Shown here piece by piece: positions 23,558 to 33,243 of a DNA stretch of 64,000 nt; the stretch's first letter is position 1; each line of letters begins with the position of its first letter. Made by a program: the position numbers and the translations under genes. The stretch lies in the NCBI RefSeq assembly GCF_014202755.1, contig NZ_JACHHK010000003.1, positions 248,001 to 312,000 of the forward strand. The letters are read 5' to 3'. Origin of the DNA: Catenisphaera adipataccumulans (GTDB lineage: Bacteria > Bacillota_I > Bacilli_A > Erysipelotrichales > Erysipelotrichaceae). The notes beneath the pieces were generated by a model that saw only the letters and a list, made by a program, of their open reading frames with translations, made no database searches and was not told the DNA's origin.

Positions 23558-24766
23558 ATGGATAAAATTCAAATGAAAACGCCGTTGGTCGAAATGGACG
23601 GCGACGAAATGACACGTGTGTTATGGAAAATGATCAAAGAAGAACTGATCCTGCCTTTTGTGGATCTGAAAACCGAATACTATGACTTAGGCCTGCCGCA
23701 TCGTGACGAAACCAATGATCAAGTTACGATCGACGCCGCCAATGCCAACCGCAAGTACGGGGTATCGGTCAAATGTGCGACCATCACGCCGAATGCCCAG
23801 CGGATGGAAGAATATCATCTGCACAAGATGTGGAAAAGTCCGAACGGCACGATCCGTGCCATCATGGACGGTACTGTTTTCCGGGCGCCGATCATGATCG
23901 ATCCGATCCATCCGGTAGTCAAAAACTGGAAACAACCCATCGTCATCGCCCGTCATGCCTATGGGGATGTCTACCGGAATACGGAAATGGTCATCGACCG
24001 GCCGGGCAAAGCGGAACTGGTCTTCACGGATCAAGACGGTCATCGTACGGCGCAGACGATCTTTGATTTTGACAGCGCCGGGGTCCTGCAGGGCCAGTAC
24101 AACCGCCAGGACAGTATTGAATCGTTTGCGCGTTCCTGCTTCAACTATGCGCTGGATGCCAAAAAAGACCTTTGGTTCGGTGCCAAAGATACGATCTCAA
24201 AACAATATGACGGCAAATTCAAAGAAATTTTCCAGCGGATCTACGATGAAGAATACAAGGAACGCTTCGAAGCGGCCGGCATTACCTATTTCTATAGTCT
24301 GATCGACGACATCGTCGCACGGATCATCCGCAGCGAAGGCGGTATGATCTGGGCCTGCAAAAACTATGACGGCGACGTGATGAGCGATATGGTTTCGACC
24401 GCTTTCGGTTCGCTGGCCATGATGACCAGTGTCTTGGTCACCCCGGACGGCAATTATGAATACGAAGCTGCCCATGGTACAGTGACCCGTCACTATTATC
24501 GCTATTTAAAAGGAGAACAAACTTCCACCAATCCGATGGCAACGATCTTTGCCTGGACCGGCGCGCTGCGCAAACGCGGTGAAAAAGACGGTCTCAACGA
24601 TTTGGTCACCTTTGCCGACAAGCTGGAGCAGGCCTGCCTGGATACTTTGAACGAAGGCACCATGACCAAAGACCTCTGCCACTTGGCTGAAGGCATTGAA
24701 CCAAAGGAAGTCAATACTGCTGAATTCATTCAAGCGATCCGCAGCCATCTTGAGGCTTCGTTATGA
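23558..24766 (+). CDS. icd: NADP-dependent isocitrate dehydrogenase, eukaryote-like subfamily
   Basis: The 402-residue protein converts isocitrate to 2-oxoglutarate. It begins with the dimeric eukaryote-like IDH pattern (LVEMDGDEMTRVLW, VSVKCATITPN, NGTIRAIMDGTVFR) and has TNPMATIFAWTGAL in the NADP-binding region, rather than the E. coli-type sequence. An extended -10 (TGG then TATAAT at 23521-23526) precedes it. The ribosome site AGGAAGG suits this ATG or the one at 23549. Its stop overlaps the nagA start (ATGA), an unexpected pairing of TCA-cycle and amino-sugar genes. Confidence 0.93.
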   Translation: MDKIQMKTPLVEMDGDEMTRVLWKMIKEELILPFVDLKTEYYDLGLPHRDETNDQVTIDAANANRKYGVSVKCATITPNAQRMEEYHLHKMWKSPNGTIRAIMDGTVFRAPIMIDPIHPVVKNWKQPIVIARHAYGDVYRNTEMVIDRPGKAELVFTDQDGHRTAQTIFDFDSAGVLQGQYNRQDSIESFARSCFNYALDAKKDLWFGAKDTISKQYDGKFKEIFQRIYDEEYKERFEAAGITYFYSLIDDIVARIIRSEGGMIWACKNYDGDVMSDMVSTAFGSLAMMTSVLVTPDGNYEYEAAHGTVTRHYYRYLKGEQTSTNPMATIFAWTGALRKRGEKDGLNDLVTFADKLEQACLDTLNEGTMTKDLCHLAEGIEPKEVNTAEFIQAIRSHLEASL

Positions 24767-25899
24767 TCCTTCAGAGCAAGCGCATCTGGGCTGTCAATAC
24801 ATGGATCAAAGCCCAGATCACGATCGAAAACGGCAGGATCGAACGCATTGATGCATACAATGCCCGGACCCCGGACATGGATTACGAAAATAAACGGATC
24901 ATTCCGGGCTTGATCGATATCCATACGCACGGCGCCTACGGATTCGACACCAATGATGCGAAGCCGGACGGACTGCGCCACTGGGCAAAGAACGTAGTAA
25001 AAGAAGGCGTCACCGCCTTTTGCCCGACGACCATCACCCAAAGTGAATCGGTATTGACCAATGCGGTCGCCAATGTCGCTGCGGTTGCTGGATCCGGGTA
25101 TGAGGGCGCTGAGATCTTAGGCATCCATTTTGAAGGACCCTATCTGGATCAAACATACAAAGGTGCCCAGCCGGAGGAATACTGCGTACCGGCAGATGTG
25201 GAACAATTCAAACGCTATCAGGCGGCTGCCAAAGGCATGATCCGGATCATCACCATGGCATGTGAACACGATACTGATTTTGCTCTGACGCGTTATTGTG
25301 TCCAGCACGGCGTTGCCGTCAGCCAGGGCCATTCTGGTGCCTCTTATGAACAGGCATGTGCGGCGATCGCCAACGGCGCTTCCGGTATGACCCATGTTTT
25401 CAACGGCATGGCGCCGTTTCATCATCGGCAGCCCGGTCTGGTCGGTGCCGCCTTTCGCTTCCGTAACGTTTACAGTGAAGTGATCGGCGATGCCCGGCAC
25501 AGCACGCCGGCTGCCCTCTATAATTTCTTTCAGGCCAAAGGAGCTGATTCCGGCATCCTGATCACGGATTCCCTACGGGTCAAAGGCCTGCCGGCCGGAA
25601 CCAAAGCGCTGTTCGGCGGACATTGGATCGAATTGTACGAGGACGGCAGCGCCCATCTGGTCGAAGCCGGCAACTTGGCTGGTTCGACCCTGCGGATGAA
25701 CGATGGACTTCGCATCCTGACAGAAGAAGCGCAGGTGCCTTGGCAAAGTGCCATCAACGCCTGCACGATCAATCCGGCACGCTACCTGCATATCGACGGC
25801 CGCAAGGGATCGATCCAAGCCGGAAAGGATGCCGATCTGGTCGTATTAAATGATGATTATTCGGTGCTGTGCACCTATGTAAAAGGACAGGAGATTTAA
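24763..25899 (+). CDS. nagA: N-acetylglucosamine-6-phosphate deacetylase
   Basis: The 378-residue amidohydrolase has the metal motif IDIHTHGAYG, ILGIHFEGPYLD, and downstream SQGHSGA, THVFNGMAPFHHR and the catalytic-Asp region GILITDSLRVKG. It removes acetate from GlcNAc-6-P, feeding GlcN-6-P to NagB (13838-14560). Its start overlaps the icd stop, so it is translationally coupled to icd and not to the other amino-sugar genes. NagA catalytic Asp is usually followed by A/GM; here DSLRVKG is a mild variant. Confidence 0.93.
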   Translation: MILQSKRIWAVNTWIKAQITIENGRIERIDAYNARTPDMDYENKRIIPGLIDIHTHGAYGFDTNDAKPDGLRHWAKNVVKEGVTAFCPTTITQSESVLTNAVANVAAVAGSGYEGAEILGIHFEGPYLDQTYKGAQPEEYCVPADVEQFKRYQAAAKGMIRIITMACEHDTDFALTRYCVQHGVAVSQGHSGASYEQACAAIANGASGMTHVFNGMAPFHHRQPGLVGAAFRFRNVYSEVIGDARHSTPAALYNFFQAKGADSGILITDSLRVKGLPAGTKALFGGHWIELYEDGSAHLVEAGNLAGSTLRMNDGLRILTEEAQVPWQSAINACTINPARYLHIDGRKGSIQAGKDADLVVLNDDYSVLCTYVKGQEI

Positions 25900-25912
25900 T
25901 TTCCTGTCCTTT
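25882..25912. terminator. Bidirectional terminator between nagA and bcp
   Basis: AAAGGACAGGA and TCCTGTCCTTT are perfectly complementary with a nine-base loop, overlapping the ends of both convergent genes. The T-tract is short. Confidence 0.72.
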
Positions 25913-26363
25913 ATAATAATGCTAATTCATTTTGTGCGTCTTCCGCTGCTTTTACCCGGCCTTTGGCATGGGTGATGATGCCGTTTTCATCGATCAGGTA
26001 CGTCGTGCGGATCACGCCCATGGTCTTGCGGCCATACATGTTTTTCTCTTTCCACACATCGTACATCTGCAGGACATCTTTGTTTTCGTCCGAAAGCAGC
26101 AGGAACGGCAGATCGTATTTTTGTTCAAATTTTTTATGTGAAGCCGATGAATCCTTGCTTACGCCGATCACGACTGCGTTCTTTTCACGAAAGTGCGGAT
26201 ACAATTCCGCATAAGCGCAGGCCTGCTTGGTGCAGCCGGCCGTCATATCTTTCGGATAAAAATAAAGCACGACTTTCTGTCCGCGATAGTCCGATAAAGA
26301 ATGCTCCTGCCCGTCTTGATCCGGCAAGGTGAAATCCGGAGCGGGCGTGCCGATTTCTAACAT
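25911..26363 (-). CDS. bcp: Peroxiredoxin, Bcp/PrxQ type
   Basis: The 150-residue thiol peroxidase has PAPDFTLPDQDG, VVLYFYPKDMTAGCTKQACAYAE with the peroxidatic Cys and a resolving Cys five residues later (the PrxQ alpha-2 arrangement), and GVSKDSSASHKKF. It reduces peroxides using thioredoxin in the cytosol. The usual DxTPGCT is DMTAGCT here, so the conserved Pro is Ala. AGGAGG precedes the start. It is monocistronic. Confidence 0.93.
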   Translation of the reverse strand: MLEIGTPAPDFTLPDQDGQEHSLSDYRGQKVVLYFYPKDMTAGCTKQACAYAELYPHFREKNAVVIGVSKDSSASHKKFEQKYDLPFLLLSDENKDVLQMYDVWKEKNMYGRKTMGVIRTTYLIDENGIITHAKGRVKAAEDAQNELALL

Positions 26364-26412
26364 AGGTATTCCTCCTTTGTACCCATTCTACAAAAGATGA
26401 TAGAATAATGCC

Positions 26413-26922
26413 ATGGAAATACATTCGTTTCAGCCGGCGGACCGTTTGGCCGTGCGCCGATTATATGAAGCTGCCTTCCCGGCTGCCGAGCGGCTTCCAT
26501 TTGAAGATCTTGTACGCTGGGGCCAGCAGGAAGATTATCTGTTTGATTGTGCCTATGAAAAGGTTTTCTGCGGCTTTTATTTTGTGCGTCTCTATAAAAA
26601 TATATTATATCTGTACTACATTGCCACCATACCGAATGCCCGCGGACAAGGGCTTGGCGGACAGATGCTCGATCAGCTGCAGATGCGCTATCCCGGCCGG
26701 CAGATCATCGTAGAAATTGAATGGCCGGATACGCCGATGCATATTCGGCGCCGGCAATTTTATCTGCGCCACGGGTTTCACAGTACACGCATGTGCATTC
26801 ACGGTGACAGCTGGAAGTTTGAATTATTGTGTACCAACGGCCCCTTCGATGACAAATCTTATCTAAAACTCGTTAAAAGCTTTAATGAACCATCGTTCGA
26901 TCCCCACCTGGAATCTTTTTAG
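26413..26922 (+). CDS. GNAT-family N-acetyltransferase
   Basis: The 169-residue protein has the GNAT core: strand LYLYYIATIP followed by the acetyl-CoA loop NARGQGLGGQML and FYLRHGFHSTRM near the end. Substrate is unknown. No ribosome site precedes the ATG; TAGAAT (26401-26406) ends six bases before it, with TTGTAC 18 bases further upstream, so the mRNA is probably leaderless. Its stop overlaps the stop of the convergent dipeptidase gene (TTAG). Confidence 0.82.
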   Translation: MEIHSFQPADRLAVRRLYEAAFPAAERLPFEDLVRWGQQEDYLFDCAYEKVFCGFYFVRLYKNILYLYYIATIPNARGQGLGGQMLDQLQMRYPGRQIIVEIEWPDTPMHIRRRQFYLRHGFHSTRMCIHGDSWKFELLCTNGPFDDKSYLKLVKSFNEPSFDPHLESF

Positions 26923-27905
26923 AACATTTGACGCGCCAGCCGCAGCGCATTGCGATAATAGATTTTTTCGATCTCATCGTCAGGCATGCCGGCTTTTTTG
27001 AGTGCCTCTGCTAATTTCCCGATTTGTGATGCATCTTCGATCTCCCGCTGACAATCAATTCCGTCAAAATCCGTACCCAAAGCAAGGCAGTCGATCCCAG
27101 CCAAATTCCGGATATACAAAATCTGCCGAACAATGGCTTCTATCCGGCTCGGTCCGTTTTCGATCGTCTGCTGTTCAAGAAAATCGCCGCAGAAGTTGAT
27201 GCCGATCAACCCGCCGCGCTGGGCGATGCTCCGGATCATTTCATCGCTCAAGTTCCTCGCTGCCGGACAAAGCGCCCGCGCATTGGAATGGGATGCAACG
27301 ATCGGTCCCCTAGAATAATGCATCACATCCCAGAAACCCGCATCGCTTAAATGCGACACATCGATCAGAATACCAAGCTCTTCCATGGTCCGGACATATT
27401 CGATCCCAAAATCTGTCAAACCGTGCTGCTCATCAATGACCTGTTTGACACTGCGGTGAAAATCCGATGCCTGACCGATCATACGCTGCGGATAACCAAT
27501 TTCATTGGGATAATTCCAAGTCAGCGCGATCATGCGTACGCCCATCTGGTACCAGTTTTGCAGCATCCCTAAATCGTGATCGACGACCCCGCCGTCTTCC
27601 AGCGTCAGCACGGCAGAAATTTTGCCGGCTGCTGCATTTTGTTTTATATCCGCATAGGTCCGAGCCTGTGCGATCTCATCGTCATGTTCTGCCATCATTT
27701 GACAGAAACGGTCATAAAGTGCAAGCGCATGATGCTTCGGATCCTGCGTTTTTGAACGATCGGTAAACAACGCAAAATTCTGGACCAGATAGTCCCCTTG
27801 GTGAAGTTTCTTCAAATCAACCGCAAAAGAATTTGAGGCAAACGATTCCTGCGGATGCAGATACAATTCTGAGATCGTATCACAATGCAGATCAATGACT
27901 TTCAT
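26919..27905 (-). CDS. Membrane dipeptidase-family (M19) peptidase
   Basis: The 328-residue protein has the M19 metal motif IDLHCDT, GGVVDHDLGML with the bridging region, ILIDVSHLSD, IVASHSNARAL and GTDFDGID, all expected for renal-dipeptidase relatives. These zinc enzymes cleave dipeptides including D-amino-acid forms. No signal peptide is present, so it should be cytosolic. Its start overlaps the end of the upstream HAD gene by 14 bases, so it is the last gene of the HAD-HAD-dipeptidase run. Confidence 0.92.
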   Translation of the reverse strand: MKVIDLHCDTISELYLHPQESFASNSFAVDLKKLHQGDYLVQNFALFTDRSKTQDPKHHALALYDRFCQMMAEHDDEIAQARTYADIKQNAAAGKISAVLTLEDGGVVDHDLGMLQNWYQMGVRMIALTWNYPNEIGYPQRMIGQASDFHRSVKQVIDEQHGLTDFGIEYVRTMEELGILIDVSHLSDAGFWDVMHYSRGPIVASHSNARALCPAARNLSDEMIRSIAQRGGLIGINFCGDFLEQQTIENGPSRIEAIVRQILYIRNLAGIDCLALGTDFDGIDCQREIEDASQIGKLAEALKKAGMPDDEIEKIYYRNALRLARQMF

Positions 27906-28722
27906 ACGGATGTTCCGCTAGTTCTTTCAGCCAGACCAGACAGCCGTCTTCATCCACGGAAGGCAGGATGCGGTCCGCCGCGGCTTTACAAGCAGCACTG
28001 CCGTTTTCCAGCGTCACACCATAGGCCGCTTTTTTTATACACGACACATCCCCGTCGGTATCGCCGATCGCTGTGCAGTGCTGCCATTCGATCCCAGTTT
28101 TCGCAAACAGCTCGTCCAAGATCTTCATTTTATCCACACCGGCAGGAATAATGTCGATGATCCGCGGCACGCTGTAGACGGCGTTTAAACCAATTGCGGC
28201 CAGTTCCGTTTTTAGTTTGGGAAACAATACGGCTAGTTTTTCCGGATCCCCAGAATAACAGCCTTTCCAGATCGGACTGTCTGTATATTTTTCATAATGA
28301 TCGGTGATGATATAATCGGCATCGCAGTTGTGATGATCCATACGGTACCCGCCGGTCAGATCGGATGCGATCATCCAGCTGCCGACATTCAAACAGGGCA
28401 CGATGCCGCAGGCTTTGCCGATTTCCCATACCTGCCGTCCTTGCTCAAGCGTTAAATGATAGCCAATGAACGTTTCCCCGGTTTTGAGTTCTACGACCTG
28501 CGTCCCATTGTTGGAGACCGCGTATCCGCCGTAGGTGTCCATCTTCAGCTGATAGGCCAGCGGCAGGACGCCGGCACTTTCCCGGGCCGAATTTAATATA
28601 AAAGTATAACCTGCTTTTTCCGCTGCAAGCAATGCATCCCGGACCTGCGGGGAAACATAAAGTCCGCCGCCGATCGGCATGAGCGAACCATCAATATCTA
28701 ATATCACAGTATTTAATTTCAT
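27892..28722 (-). CDS. HAD-family (Cof-type) phosphatase, paralogue 1
   Basis: The 276-residue protein has motif I VILDIDGSLMPIGGG, motif II ILNSARE and the C-terminal GDTDGDVSCIKKA in place of the usual GDGxND. A C2-type cap lies between residues about 85 and 185. Such enzymes dephosphorylate sugar phosphates or nucleotides. It is the product of a tandem duplication with the gene at 28761-29585; the first 20 residues differ at one position. AGGTG precedes the start. Confidence 0.88.
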   Translation of the reverse strand: MKLNTVILDIDGSLMPIGGGLYVSPQVRDALLAAEKAGYTFILNSARESAGVLPLAYQLKMDTYGGYAVSNNGTQVVELKTGETFIGYHLTLEQGRQVWEIGKACGIVPCLNVGSWMIASDLTGGYRMDHHNCDADYIITDHYEKYTDSPIWKGCYSGDPEKLAVLFPKLKTELAAIGLNAVYSVPRIIDIIPAGVDKMKILDELFAKTGIEWQHCTAIGDTDGDVSCIKKAAYGVTLENGSAACKAAADRILPSVDEDGCLVWLKELAEHPYESH

Positions 28723-28735
28723 TTTTCACCTCAAA

Positions 28736-28758
28736 GAAAAACCGCGTATATCCGCGGC
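28736..28758 (-). terminator. Weak hairpin between the two HAD genes
   Basis: On the minus strand a GC-rich stem (CCGCG with CGCGG) is followed by T5. It may attenuate rather than end transcription, because the next gene starts only a few bases on. Confidence 0.5.
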
Positions 28759-28760
28759 TT

Positions 28761-29585
28761 TCAATCAATCTTCCCTTCGATCAGCTGATTCAGCCAGACC
28801 AGACAGCCGTCTTCATCCACCGAAGGCACCACAAAATCTGCTGCTTCCTTACAAAAGGCACTGCCGTTGGCCGGCGTTACGCCGTAAGCCGCTTTGCGGA
28901 TGCACTCCGCATCGCCGTCGGTATCGCCGATCGCTGTACAACTCTGCCATCCGATCCCAATTTTTTCAAACAGTTCATCCAATGCCCGCATCTTACTGAC
29001 ACCGTGCTGAAAGACATCGACCGTCGAAGGAATACTTTGGATCGCATCCAGGCCGAGGGCCGCCAGATCTTTTTTCAAATTTGGGAAAGCCTTTGTCAAT
29101 GCTTCCGGTTCCCCCGAAACGCAGCCTTTCCAGACCGTATCGGTCATAAATTTTTGATAACGCGGTGTTACGACAAAGTCGGTTCCGCCATTGCCGAAAT
29201 CGATACCGTAGCCTTCTGTCCAATCGCGCACGATCATAAATTCTTCGGTGCCGATGCATGGGACAAAATCATAGGATAAAGCAATCTGCCACAACCGTTC
29301 TGCTTTTTGATCCGGAATCGGATATTGAAGAAACTGCTCACCTGTTTTCATATCCGTGCCCAATGCGCCGCTGAAGGAAATCACATAGCCGCCATATTTT
29401 TCCATTTCCAGCTGATGAGCCAGCGGCAGCACGCCCTGGCTTTCCCGCGCCGAATTAATAATGAATGTATAACCTTTTTTCTCCACTTCGATCAAAGCGT
29501 TTTTTACACTTTCTTTAACGTGGATCCCGCCGCCGATCGGCATCAGCGAACCATCAATATCCAATATTACCGTATTTAAATTCAT
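28761..29585 (-). CDS. HAD-family (Cof-type) phosphatase, paralogue 2
   Basis: The 274-residue protein shares VILDIDGSLMPIGGG, INSARES, GDTDGDAECIRKAAYG and VPSVDEDGCLVWL with its neighbour; the cap domains differ more than the cores, which suggests separate substrates. It is the first gene of the run and has an extended -10 promoter (TGG then TATACT near 29605) and GAGGTG before the ATG. Confidence 0.88.
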   Translation of the reverse strand: MNLNTVILDIDGSLMPIGGGIHVKESVKNALIEVEKKGYTFIINSARESQGVLPLAHQLEMEKYGGYVISFSGALGTDMKTGEQFLQYPIPDQKAERLWQIALSYDFVPCIGTEEFMIVRDWTEGYGIDFGNGGTDFVVTPRYQKFMTDTVWKGCVSGEPEALTKAFPNLKKDLAALGLDAIQSIPSTVDVFQHGVSKMRALDELFEKIGIGWQSCTAIGDTDGDAECIRKAAYGVTPANGSAFCKEAADFVVPSVDEDGCLVWLNQLIEGKID

Positions 29586-29668
29586 TTTTTCACCTCAAGA
29601 AAAGTATACCATATTTGTTTCTATTCAAAGATATTCGAATTTCAGCTGTTGTGTGTCATTGTTTCATT

Positions 29669-29694
29669 AAAAAAGAGCTGCTTTGCAGCTCTTT
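29669..29694 (-). terminator. pckA terminator
   Basis: AAAGAGCTGC and GCAGCTCTTT pair around TTT and run into T6 on the minus strand. Confidence 0.87.
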
Positions 29695-29696
29695 GA

Positions 29697-31307
29697 TCAG
29701 TCGTCTAAATGCGGTCCGGCTTTGACCAGTTCTTTGCCGGCGGCATTGTTTTCGTATTTTTTGAAGTTCTTGATGAAACGTCCGGCCAGATCTTCTGCCT
29801 TCTTGTTCCATTCTTCCGCATCCGCATAAGTATCACGCGGATCCAGGATGCCGCTGTCAACGCCCGGCAGTTCTGTCGGCACTTCAAAGTTGAAGTACGG
29901 GATCATCTTGGTCGGCGCTTTATTGACCGATCCGTTCAGGATCGCATCGATGATACCGCGGGTATCTTTGATCGAGATACGCTTGCCGCTGCCGTTCCAG
30001 CCCGTATTCACTAAGTAAGCTTTGGCGCCGGACTGCTCCATGCGTTTTACCAATTCTTCCGCATACTTGGTCGGATGCAGTTCCAGGAATGCCTGACCGA
30101 AGCAAGCCGAGAAAGTCGGGGTCGGCTCCGTGATTCCACGTTCTGTACCGGCTAATTTTGCGGTGAATCCGCTTAAGAAGTAATACTTCGTCTGTTCCGG
30201 TGTCAGGATCGATACCGGCGGCAGGACACCAAAGGCATCGGCGGACAGGAAGATCACATTCTTCGCAGCCGGTCCGTGCGAGATCGGTTTTACGATCTTT
30301 TCAATATGATCAATTGGATAGGAAACACGCGTATTCTCAGTCACAGACTTGTCGGCAAAATCAATCTTGCCGTCCTTGTCAACGGTTACGTTTTCCAGCA
30401 GTGCATTGCGTTTGATCGCGTTGTAAATATCCGGTTCAGATTCTTTATCCAGATTGATGACTTTTGCGTAGCATCCGCCTTCGAAGTTGAAGACGCCGTT
30501 GTCATCCCAGCCGTGCTCATCATCACCGATCAGCAGGCGCTTCGGATCGGTCGACAGTGTTGTCTTACCAGTGCCGGACAGACCAAAGAAGATGGCTGTA
30601 TTTTTACCTTCCATATCCGTGTTGGCCGAGCAGTGCATCGCCGCAATACCTTTTAACGGCAGATAGTAGTTCATCATCGAGAACATACCTTTCTTCATTT
30701 CACCGCCGTACCACGTATTGATGATGACCTGCTCATGACTGGTGATATTGAACACAACGGCTGTTTCTGAGTTCAGTCCTAATTCTTTGTAATTTTTTAC
30801 AACTGCCTTGGAGGCGTTGTAGCAGACGAAATCCGGCTCAAAGTTCTTCAGTTCTTCTTCAGTCGGCTTGATGAACATGTTGCGGATGAAATGTGCCTGC
30901 CATGCGACTTCCACGATAAAGCGGACAGCCATGCGGGTATCTTTGTTTGCGCCGCAGAATGCATCGACCACAAACAAACGTTTGTTGGACAATTCTTTCT
31001 GTGCGATCTTCTTGACTGCTTCCCAAGCTTCTTTTGATGCCGGATGGTTGTCGTTCGGATATTCATCCGAAGTCCACCAGACCGTATCTTTTGAATTTTC
31101 ATCCATCACGATAAATTTATCCTTCGGAGAACGGCCTGTGTAGATGCCGGTCATGACATCGACCGCACCCAGTTCAGTTACAGTACCTTTTTCATAACCG
31201 GTCAGTCCCGGTTTGGTTTCTTCTTCAAATAATGTTTCATACGACGGGTTGTAAACGATCTCGGCCGTACCGGTAATTCCGTACTTTGTCAAATCAATGG
31301 TTCCCAT
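29697..31307 (-). CDS. pckA: Phosphoenolpyruvate carboxykinase (ATP)
   Basis: The 536-residue protein has the ATP-type PEPCK motifs: [10 protein letters not shown], the kinase-1a P-loop [22 protein letters not shown] with the metal-binding Asp, and [14 protein letters not shown]. It interconverts oxaloacetate and PEP; in anaerobic Firmicutes it may run toward oxaloacetate to make succinate. The start at 31307 has GGAGG eight bases upstream; the longer frame begins in the promoter. A GTGACA/TATAAT promoter and an upstream palindrome precede it. Confidence 0.95.
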   Translation of the reverse strand: MGTIDLTKYGITGTAEIVYNPSYETLFEEETKPGLTGYEKGTVTELGAVDVMTGIYTGRSPKDKFIVMDENSKDTVWWTSDEYPNDNHPASKEAWEAVKKIAQKELSNKRLFVVDAFCGANKDTRMAVRFIVEVAWQAHFIRNMFIKPTEEELKNFEPDFVCYNASKAVVKNYKELGLNSETAVVFNITSHEQVIINTWYGGEMKKGMFSMMNYYLPLKGIAAMHCSANTDMEGKNTAIFFGLSGTGKTTLSTDPKRLLIGDDEHGWDDNGVFNFEGGCYAKVINLDKESEPDIYNAIKRNALLENVTVDKDGKIDFADKSVTENTRVSYPIDHIEKIVKPISHGPAAKNVIFLSADAFGVLPPVSILTPEQTKYYFLSGFTAKLAGTERGITEPTPTFSACFGQAFLELHPTKYAEELVKRMEQSGAKAYLVNTGWNGSGKRISIKDTRGIIDAILNGSVNKAPTKMIPYFNFEVPTELPGVDSGILDPRDTYADAEEWNKKAEDLAGRFIKNFKKYENNAAGKELVKAGPHLDD

Positions 31308-31320
31308 TTTTAACCTCCTG

Positions 31321-31334
31321 CAGGCGCAAGCGCC
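31321..31334 (-). repeat. Short GC-rich palindrome next to the pckA ribosome site
   Basis: CAGGCGCAAGCGCCTA contains AGGCGC/GCGCCT arms separated by two bases, directly upstream of the pckA ribosome site on the RNA. It could protect the 5' end or affect translation. Confidence 0.4.
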
Positions 31335-31352
31335 TATAAAATTCCACTTTTC

Positions 31353-31381
31353 ATTATATATGAAACCGTTTGTAATGTCAC
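31353..31381 (-). promoter_or_regulatory. pckA promoter
   Basis: On the minus strand GTGACA (31376-31381) and TATAAT (31353-31358) are 17 bases apart. TGAAAC-type half-sites lie inside and beside the promoter. Confidence 0.75.
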
Positions 31382-31395
31382 GTTGAAACCTGTAA

Positions 31396-31419
31396 TTTGT
31401 TTCAGCCGACTGAAACAAA
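31396..31419. promoter_or_regulatory. Perfect palindrome upstream of the pckA promoter
   Basis: TTTGTTTCAG and CTGAAACAAA are 10-bp arms around CCGA, ending 15 bases upstream of the -35 box. The half-site TGAAAC recurs at 31361 and 31384 near the promoter, so a regulator with several sites is possible. It also abuts the YgiQ terminator and could be read as its extension. Confidence 0.5.
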
Positions 31420-31446
31420 AACACATCGTCAATGACGATGTGTTTT
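31413..31446 (-). terminator. Terminator of the YgiQ gene
   Basis: Arms AAAACACATCGTCA and TGACGATGTGTTTT (31418-31431, 31433-31446) are complementary over 14 bp and run into a T-rich end on the minus strand. The stop codon lies in the loop region. Confidence 0.8.
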
Positions 31447-33234
31447 CCGTTCCCGGATCAGACATTTTGGTCCGCTGCCGATCAAATCACGGCGTCCGGC
31501 TTTGATCAAGGCTTCATGAACTAAATCATAATTGCGCGGATTACGATATTGGATCAACGCCCGCTGCATGGCTTTTTCATGTGGATTTTTTGCCACATAG
31601 ACTTTCTTCATGGTCACCGGATCGTATCCGGTGTAATACATACAAGTTGATACCGTTCCTGGTGTTGGATAAAAATCCTGCACTTGTTCCGGTGAAAGGT
31701 GATGATCCCGCAGATATTCGGCCAGCGCGACGGCATCCTGCAGCGTACTGCCCGGATGACTGGGCATCAAATACGGCACCAAGTATTGGTCCATGCTCAG
31801 TTCTTTATTGATCTGTTCAAATTTTTTCACAAAGCGGTCATAGACCTGCACCGGCGGTTTGCCCATTTCCCGCAGGACCGCGTCGCTGATATGTTCCGGT
31901 GCGACACGCAGCTGGCCGCTGACATGATAGCGGCACAGATCCCGGAGAAACGAATCATCTGGATCAGCCAACAGGTAGTCAAAACGGATACCGGAACGGA
32001 CAAAAACTTTTTTGACCCCTGGCAGCTGACGAAGCTCTTCAAGCAAGGCGGCATAATCGGAATGGTCAACTTCCAAATTCGGACATGGCTTTGGAAACAG
32101 ACACTGCCGGTTTTTGCATGCCCCGGCCGTCAGTTGTTTCTGACACGCCGGTCTGCGGAATTGCGCGGTCGGTCCGCCGACATCATGAATGTACCCTTTG
32201 AAATCCGGTTCCGCGATCATCTGCTTTGCTTCTTTCAAGATCGACGCATGACTGCGGGCCTGCACGATACGGCCTTGATGAAAAGTCAAGGCACAGAAAC
32301 TGCAGCCGCCGAAGCAGCCCCGGTTCGAAGTCAAAGAAAACTTGATTTCTTTCAAAGCGGGGATCCCGCCTTGTTTTTCATACATTGGATGGTAAGTCCG
32401 CATATATGGCAGATCGTAAACATCATCCATTTCTATTTCAGTCAGCGGCATCGCCGGCGGATTCTGCACCACGAACATCTTGCCGTCATATGCCTCATAC
32501 AGCCGCTTTGCCTGGAACGGATCCGTATTTTCATACTGAATGCCAAAGCTCTTCGCGTACATTTTTTTATTGTTTTTAATTTCTTCAAAGTCGGGCAGCC
32601 GGATCGCATCGTAGATCTCATCTTCCTTGCGTGTCTTATAGACGGTGCCGTTGATGAACGTGATGTCCTGCACGGCCAGGCCGCTGTCCAGCGCATCTGC
32701 AATTTCAACGATACTGTGTTCCCCCATGCCGTAGGAAATCAGATCGGCTCCCGCATCCAGTAAGATCGACCGGCGCACCGAGTCCGACCAATAATCATAG
32801 TGGCCCAAGCGGCGCAGGCTGGCTTCCAGACCGCCGATGATCAGCGGCGTATGCTTATACGTGCGGCGGATCAAGTTGCAGTAGACGGTCGTTGCCCGGT
32901 CCGGACGATAACCAATCTTGCCGCCCGGACTGTATGCATCCTGACGGCGGCGTTTTTTCGCAACAGTATAGTGATTGACCATGGAATCCATGTTGCCGGA
33001 AGAAACCAAGAAGGCCAGCCGCGGTTCGCCGAACACATCGATGCTCGCCGGATCGCGCCAATCCGGCTGGCAGATCATACCGATGCGGTAGCCATGTGCT
33101 TCCAGCACGCGGGTGATGATGGCAGCACCGAAGCTGGAATGATCCACATAGGCGTCCCCGCTCACATAGACAAAATCCACCTGATCCCAGCCGCGGGCCT
33201 TCATTTCTTCATATGTTACTGGTAAAAAAGGCAT
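31429..33234 (-). CDS. YgiQ-family radical SAM protein
   Basis: The 601-residue protein has the YgiQ N-terminal domain ([30 protein letters not shown]), a radical-SAM cluster motif CFGGCSFC near residue 310 (C-x3-C-x2-C), and a C-terminal region with [11 protein letters not shown] and a [15 protein letters not shown] motif. It should bind a 4Fe-4S cluster and SAM; the reaction of the family is not established. Extra cysteines around residues 375-395 may bind another metal. It is followed by pckA but separated by a terminator. Confidence 0.9.
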   Translation of the reverse strand: MPFLPVTYEEMKARGWDQVDFVYVSGDAYVDHSSFGAAIITRVLEAHGYRIGMICQPDWRDPASIDVFGEPRLAFLVSSGNMDSMVNHYTVAKKRRRQDAYSPGGKIGYRPDRATTVYCNLIRRTYKHTPLIIGGLEASLRRLGHYDYWSDSVRRSILLDAGADLISYGMGEHSIVEIADALDSGLAVQDITFINGTVYKTRKEDEIYDAIRLPDFEEIKNNKKMYAKSFGIQYENTDPFQAKRLYEAYDGKMFVVQNPPAMPLTEIEMDDVYDLPYMRTYHPMYEKQGGIPALKEIKFSLTSNRGCFGGCSFCALTFHQGRIVQARSHASILKEAKQMIAEPDFKGYIHDVGGPTAQFRRPACQKQLTAGACKNRQCLFPKPCPNLEVDHSDYAALLEELRQLPGVKKVFVRSGIRFDYLLADPDDSFLRDLCRYHVSGQLRVAPEHISDAVLREMGKPPVQVYDRFVKKFEQINKELSMDQYLVPYLMPSHPGSTLQDAVALAEYLRDHHLSPEQVQDFYPTPGTVSTCMYYTGYDPVTMKKVYVAKNPHEKAMQRALIQYRNPRNYDLVHEALIKAGRRDLIGSGPKCLIRERKTHRH

Positions 33235-33243
33235 CGTTTCTCC

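Noticed and set aside
31699-32763. 354-codon plus-strand ORF opposite the YgiQ gene
   Set aside because: It is antisense to a well-supported radical SAM protein, and no start signal or domain is visible.
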